Part shown: piece by piece, positions 31,253 to 32,573 of the stretch
How the letters are laid out: the number at the start of each line of letters is the position of its first letter
How positions within the stretch are numbered: position 1 is the stretch's first letter
Origin: Fimihabitans intestinipullorum
GTDB lineage: Bacteria > Bacillota_I > Bacilli_A > RF39 > UBA660
Assembly: GCA_018714965.1 (NCBI GenBank)
Contig: DVML01000002.1
Location: 1-32,573 of the forward strand
Direction: 5' to 3'
Length of the DNA stretch: 32,573 bases
The notes under the pieces: model-generated
Database searches by the model: none
The model's input: the letters and a program-made list of their open reading frames with translations, nothing else
What the model was told of the DNA's origin: nothing
Made by a program: the position numbers and the translations under genes

Positions 31253-31285
31253 AAAAAGTTCCTTGTTTAAAGTAAACAAAGAACT
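31253..31285 (-). terminator. Terminator of mntP (and spoIIR)
   Basis: Minus strand AGTTCTTTGTTTA / TAAACAAGGAACT stem (one mismatch) then a T run. The stem overlaps the last codons of mntP. Confidence 0.8.
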
Positions 31286-31797
31286 CCTATCACAATTAAA
31301 CAACTGCCACCTAATCGGGTTGCTAAATTTCCTAACTTTTGGTGGCAATTTTTTCCTAATTTTAATCCGATTCTCGTAAATAAATAACTACAAAGAGAAA
31401 AGATAAATGCTGCAATCAAAAAGTGATGAGTAATCCCTAGAATTCCAATTCCCACTGAAAAACTATCCATACTGACTGCAAAACCAAATAACAAAGATTC
31501 TAAATATCCCATTTTCTTATCCACTTTTTCCTGCTTGGTACTTTCTATAATCATTTGAATTCCAATGATTGTCAACAATAGAAAAATTAGAATGTCAGGA
31601 TGTACTGGAATTATGTTTAATATAATACTTCCTAATTTCATTCCAAGTAAGGGCATTATAAAATGATAGATTCCTACGATGATAGATAGAAAATGCATTT
31701 CTTTCACATTTAATCCTAACGTTCCATATGCGAGTGAAAGAGAAAAAGCGTCCATACTTAAGCTAACTGCAACTCCTAAGATAAGAAAAAATTCCAT
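31267..31797 (-). CDS. mntP: Manganese efflux pump MntP
   Basis: Membrane exporter protecting against excess manganese. 176 residues with six hydrophobic segments in two repeats. Conserved acidic residues sit in the helices VSLSMDAFSLSLAYG and FAVSMDSFSVGIGILG. The tail LATRLGGSCLIVIGV matches the family. The start is the ATG at 31797, with AGGAGG 8 bases upstream; another ATG two codons earlier is too near that site. It lies 48 bases after spoIIR, matching the Bacillus spoIIR-ywlD neighbourhood. No room for a yybP-ykoY manganese riboswitch upstream. Confidence 0.92.
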   Translation of the reverse strand: MEFFLILGVAVSLSMDAFSLSLAYGTLGLNVKEMHFLSIIVGIYHFIMPLLGMKLGSIILNIIPVHPDILIFLLLTIIGIQMIIESTKQEKVDKKMGYLESLLFGFAVSMDSFSVGIGILGITHHFLIAAFIFSLCSYLFTRIGLKLGKNCHQKLGNLATRLGGSCLIVIGVLCLL

Positions 31798-31845
31798 GGA
31801 CATCTCCTCCTATAAAAGTGTACTCATGAAATTTTATTTTATACG

Positions 31846-32367
31846 TTATAAATATTTTTCAATTAATTCCTGAAAAAAAGATTTATACTCAACCGTGTCA
31901 CTTTCTTCTGCTTCCATTAGACATAAAGGTGGGAATAAAACGCACCACCAATTGTTTCCATTTCCCTCTCCCAGTGTGACAAGTACAGATTCATACTCTC
32001 CAGCCGGATAGACAACACCCTTATATTCTTTATCCGGAAAGTAATTTAATCCAAAATCAATTTGAAATTTGATAGCACTGTCATACTTTTGTAAAGTGCG
32101 ATTCACACAGTCTTCTATCTGGTCTAAATTCTGCTTAATTTTTTCTCGCGCTTGATCGATTCCTTTCGTATCTTTCAATAGCTCATACATATATAATTGT
32201 AACTCATCTCTTACTTTCAATTTTAATTCTTGATCTTCTTTAGAATTACTATTTGCTAGAACTCGCAAACGAATTGCTTCATTCGGAATAATAAGTGCAG
32301 ATCCTTTCATACTTAAAAAATAAAATCCTAACATAGCAAGAAGAATGATAATAATTGTTTTTTTCAT
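31846..32367 (-). CDS. spoIIR: SpoIIR, intercompartmental sporulation signal
   Basis: Forespore-secreted signal that triggers processing of pro-sigma-E by SpoIIGA in the mother cell. 173 residues. Signal/anchor segment (IIIILLAMLGFYFLS), then IRLRVLANSNSKEDQELKLKV, and the typical NWWCVLFPPLCL near the C-terminus. The start is the ATG at 32367 after AGGTGA. The open frame extends upstream to 32484 but its first 39 residues are low-complexity hydrophobic sequence over the promoter region and are not in the family. Followed by mntP on the same strand. Confidence 0.93.
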   Translation of the reverse strand: MKKTIIIILLAMLGFYFLSMKGSALIIPNEAIRLRVLANSNSKEDQELKLKVRDELQLYMYELLKDTKGIDQAREKIKQNLDQIEDCVNRTLQKYDSAIKFQIDFGLNYFPDKEYKGVVYPAGEYESVLVTLGEGNGNNWWCVLFPPLCLMEAEESDTVEYKSFFQELIEKYL

Positions 32368-32532
32368 ATGATCACCTATTTCATCTTGAACAAAGGAAAA
32401 ACAATTATGCAACAAAAAGATCGACAAAAAAAGATGAAACAGGATTATAATACCTTTAAAGTTCACACTAAATAAAAAGAACATAGAAATATGTTAAAAT
32501 ATATTTAGAAAGAACTTTGGAGGTGTTTTTTC

Positions 32533-32573
32533 ATGGGTAAACATAAAAAATGGACTTTGGAACAAAAAATACA
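32533..32573 (+). CDS. IS3-type transposase OrfA, N-terminal fragment
   Basis: The window ends 13 codons into a frame beginning MGKHKKWTLEQKI, preceded by GGAGG (32519-32523) 9 bases upstream. This is how OrfA (helix-turn-helix) proteins of IS3/IS150-type elements commonly begin. The leader 32368-32532 shows no copy of the terminal repeat seen at 106-131, so it may be another IS type or have an altered left end. With so little sequence the call is tentative. Confidence 0.5.
   Translation, partial: MGKHKKWTLEQKI

Noticed and set aside
31798..31845. Manganese riboswitch before mntP
   Set aside because: Only 48 bases are available and no fitting structure is visible.
32360..32400. Sigma-F-like promoter for spoIIR (GCATA, 14 bases, GTTCAAGATG on the minus strand)
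   Set aside because: It matches the consensus fairly well, but the transcript would start inside the ribosome-binding site, and spacing is short. Left as unproven.
32368..32484. 39-residue N-terminal extension of SpoIIR
   Set aside because: Low-complexity hydrophobic translation over the upstream region, absent from the family; the ATG at 32367 has AGGTGA before it.
1..32573. Composite transposon bounded by two copies of one IS
   Set aside because: The terminal repeat at 106-131 has no counterpart near 32400-32530, and the interior is core genes; a contig break at unrelated or repeated IS is simpler.

Overview
The window looks like a chromosomal piece of a low-GC, endospore-forming Bacillota (Bacilli/Erysipelotrichia-like). 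Evidence: AT-rich DNA, strong Shine-Dalgarno sites, standard stop usage, and a set of sporulation genes (cotJ, spoIID, spoIIQ, spoIIID, spoIIR) in partly Bacillus-like order with mbl, rpiB, mntP, rpmE, fba and murA. I cannot name the species.

Layout. (1) 1-5.4 kb is an accessory, very AT-rich block: the 3' end of an IS3-family element sits inside cas1, followed by a complete type II-A-like cas9 on the minus strand. A tracrRNA is transcribed divergently from the cas9 start, and beyond it lies a decayed, internally deleted IS with terminal inverted repeats. No CRISPR array, cas2 or csn2 is in the window. (2) 5.4-8.5 kb is a three-gene minus-strand operon: Fic protein, MazG-like NTP pyrophosphohydrolase, and a PD-(D/E)xK nuclease fused to a DUF2075/Schlafen-group-3-type helicase. 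It lies between cas9 and a tRNA-His gene and is the best candidate here for an undescribed (probably defence) system. (3) 8.6-8.8 kb is tRNA-His(GUG) with its own promoter and terminator; it marks the border between accessory and conserved DNA. (4) 8.8-13.4 kb holds a fused cotJA-cotJB gene, cotJC, a lipoprotein, D-Ala-D-Ala ligase and an ABC-F ATPase. (5) 13.5-18.9 kb holds an SDR dehydrogenase, a NatAB-like exporter, BipA/TypA, and two tiny XRE-type regulators. (6) 18.9-24.6 kb holds a DUF421 membrane protein, a TagO/WecA-type transferase, mbl, spoIIID, spoIIQ, spoIID, a DUF1146 protein and rpiB: cell envelope plus engulfment. (7) 24.7-27.2 kb carries two tandem FemXAB peptidoglycan-bridge enzymes. 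(8) 27.2-32.4 kb holds rpmE, a BI-1 family membrane protein, a degenerate GDSL protein, murA, fba, mntP and spoIIR. The last 41 bases start another IS3-type transposase ORF.

Functional picture. The conserved part is dominated by envelope synthesis (murA, ddl, tagO-like, femXAB pair, mbl) and sporulation. The left end is a small defence/mobile region in which CRISPR adaptation has been broken by an IS insertion while Cas9 and tracrRNA look intact. Both window edges fall in IS transposase genes, as expected if this is a whole contig that stopped at repeats. In several genes I chose an internal start codon because it has the ribosome site and matches the family N-terminus; this is stated per entry.
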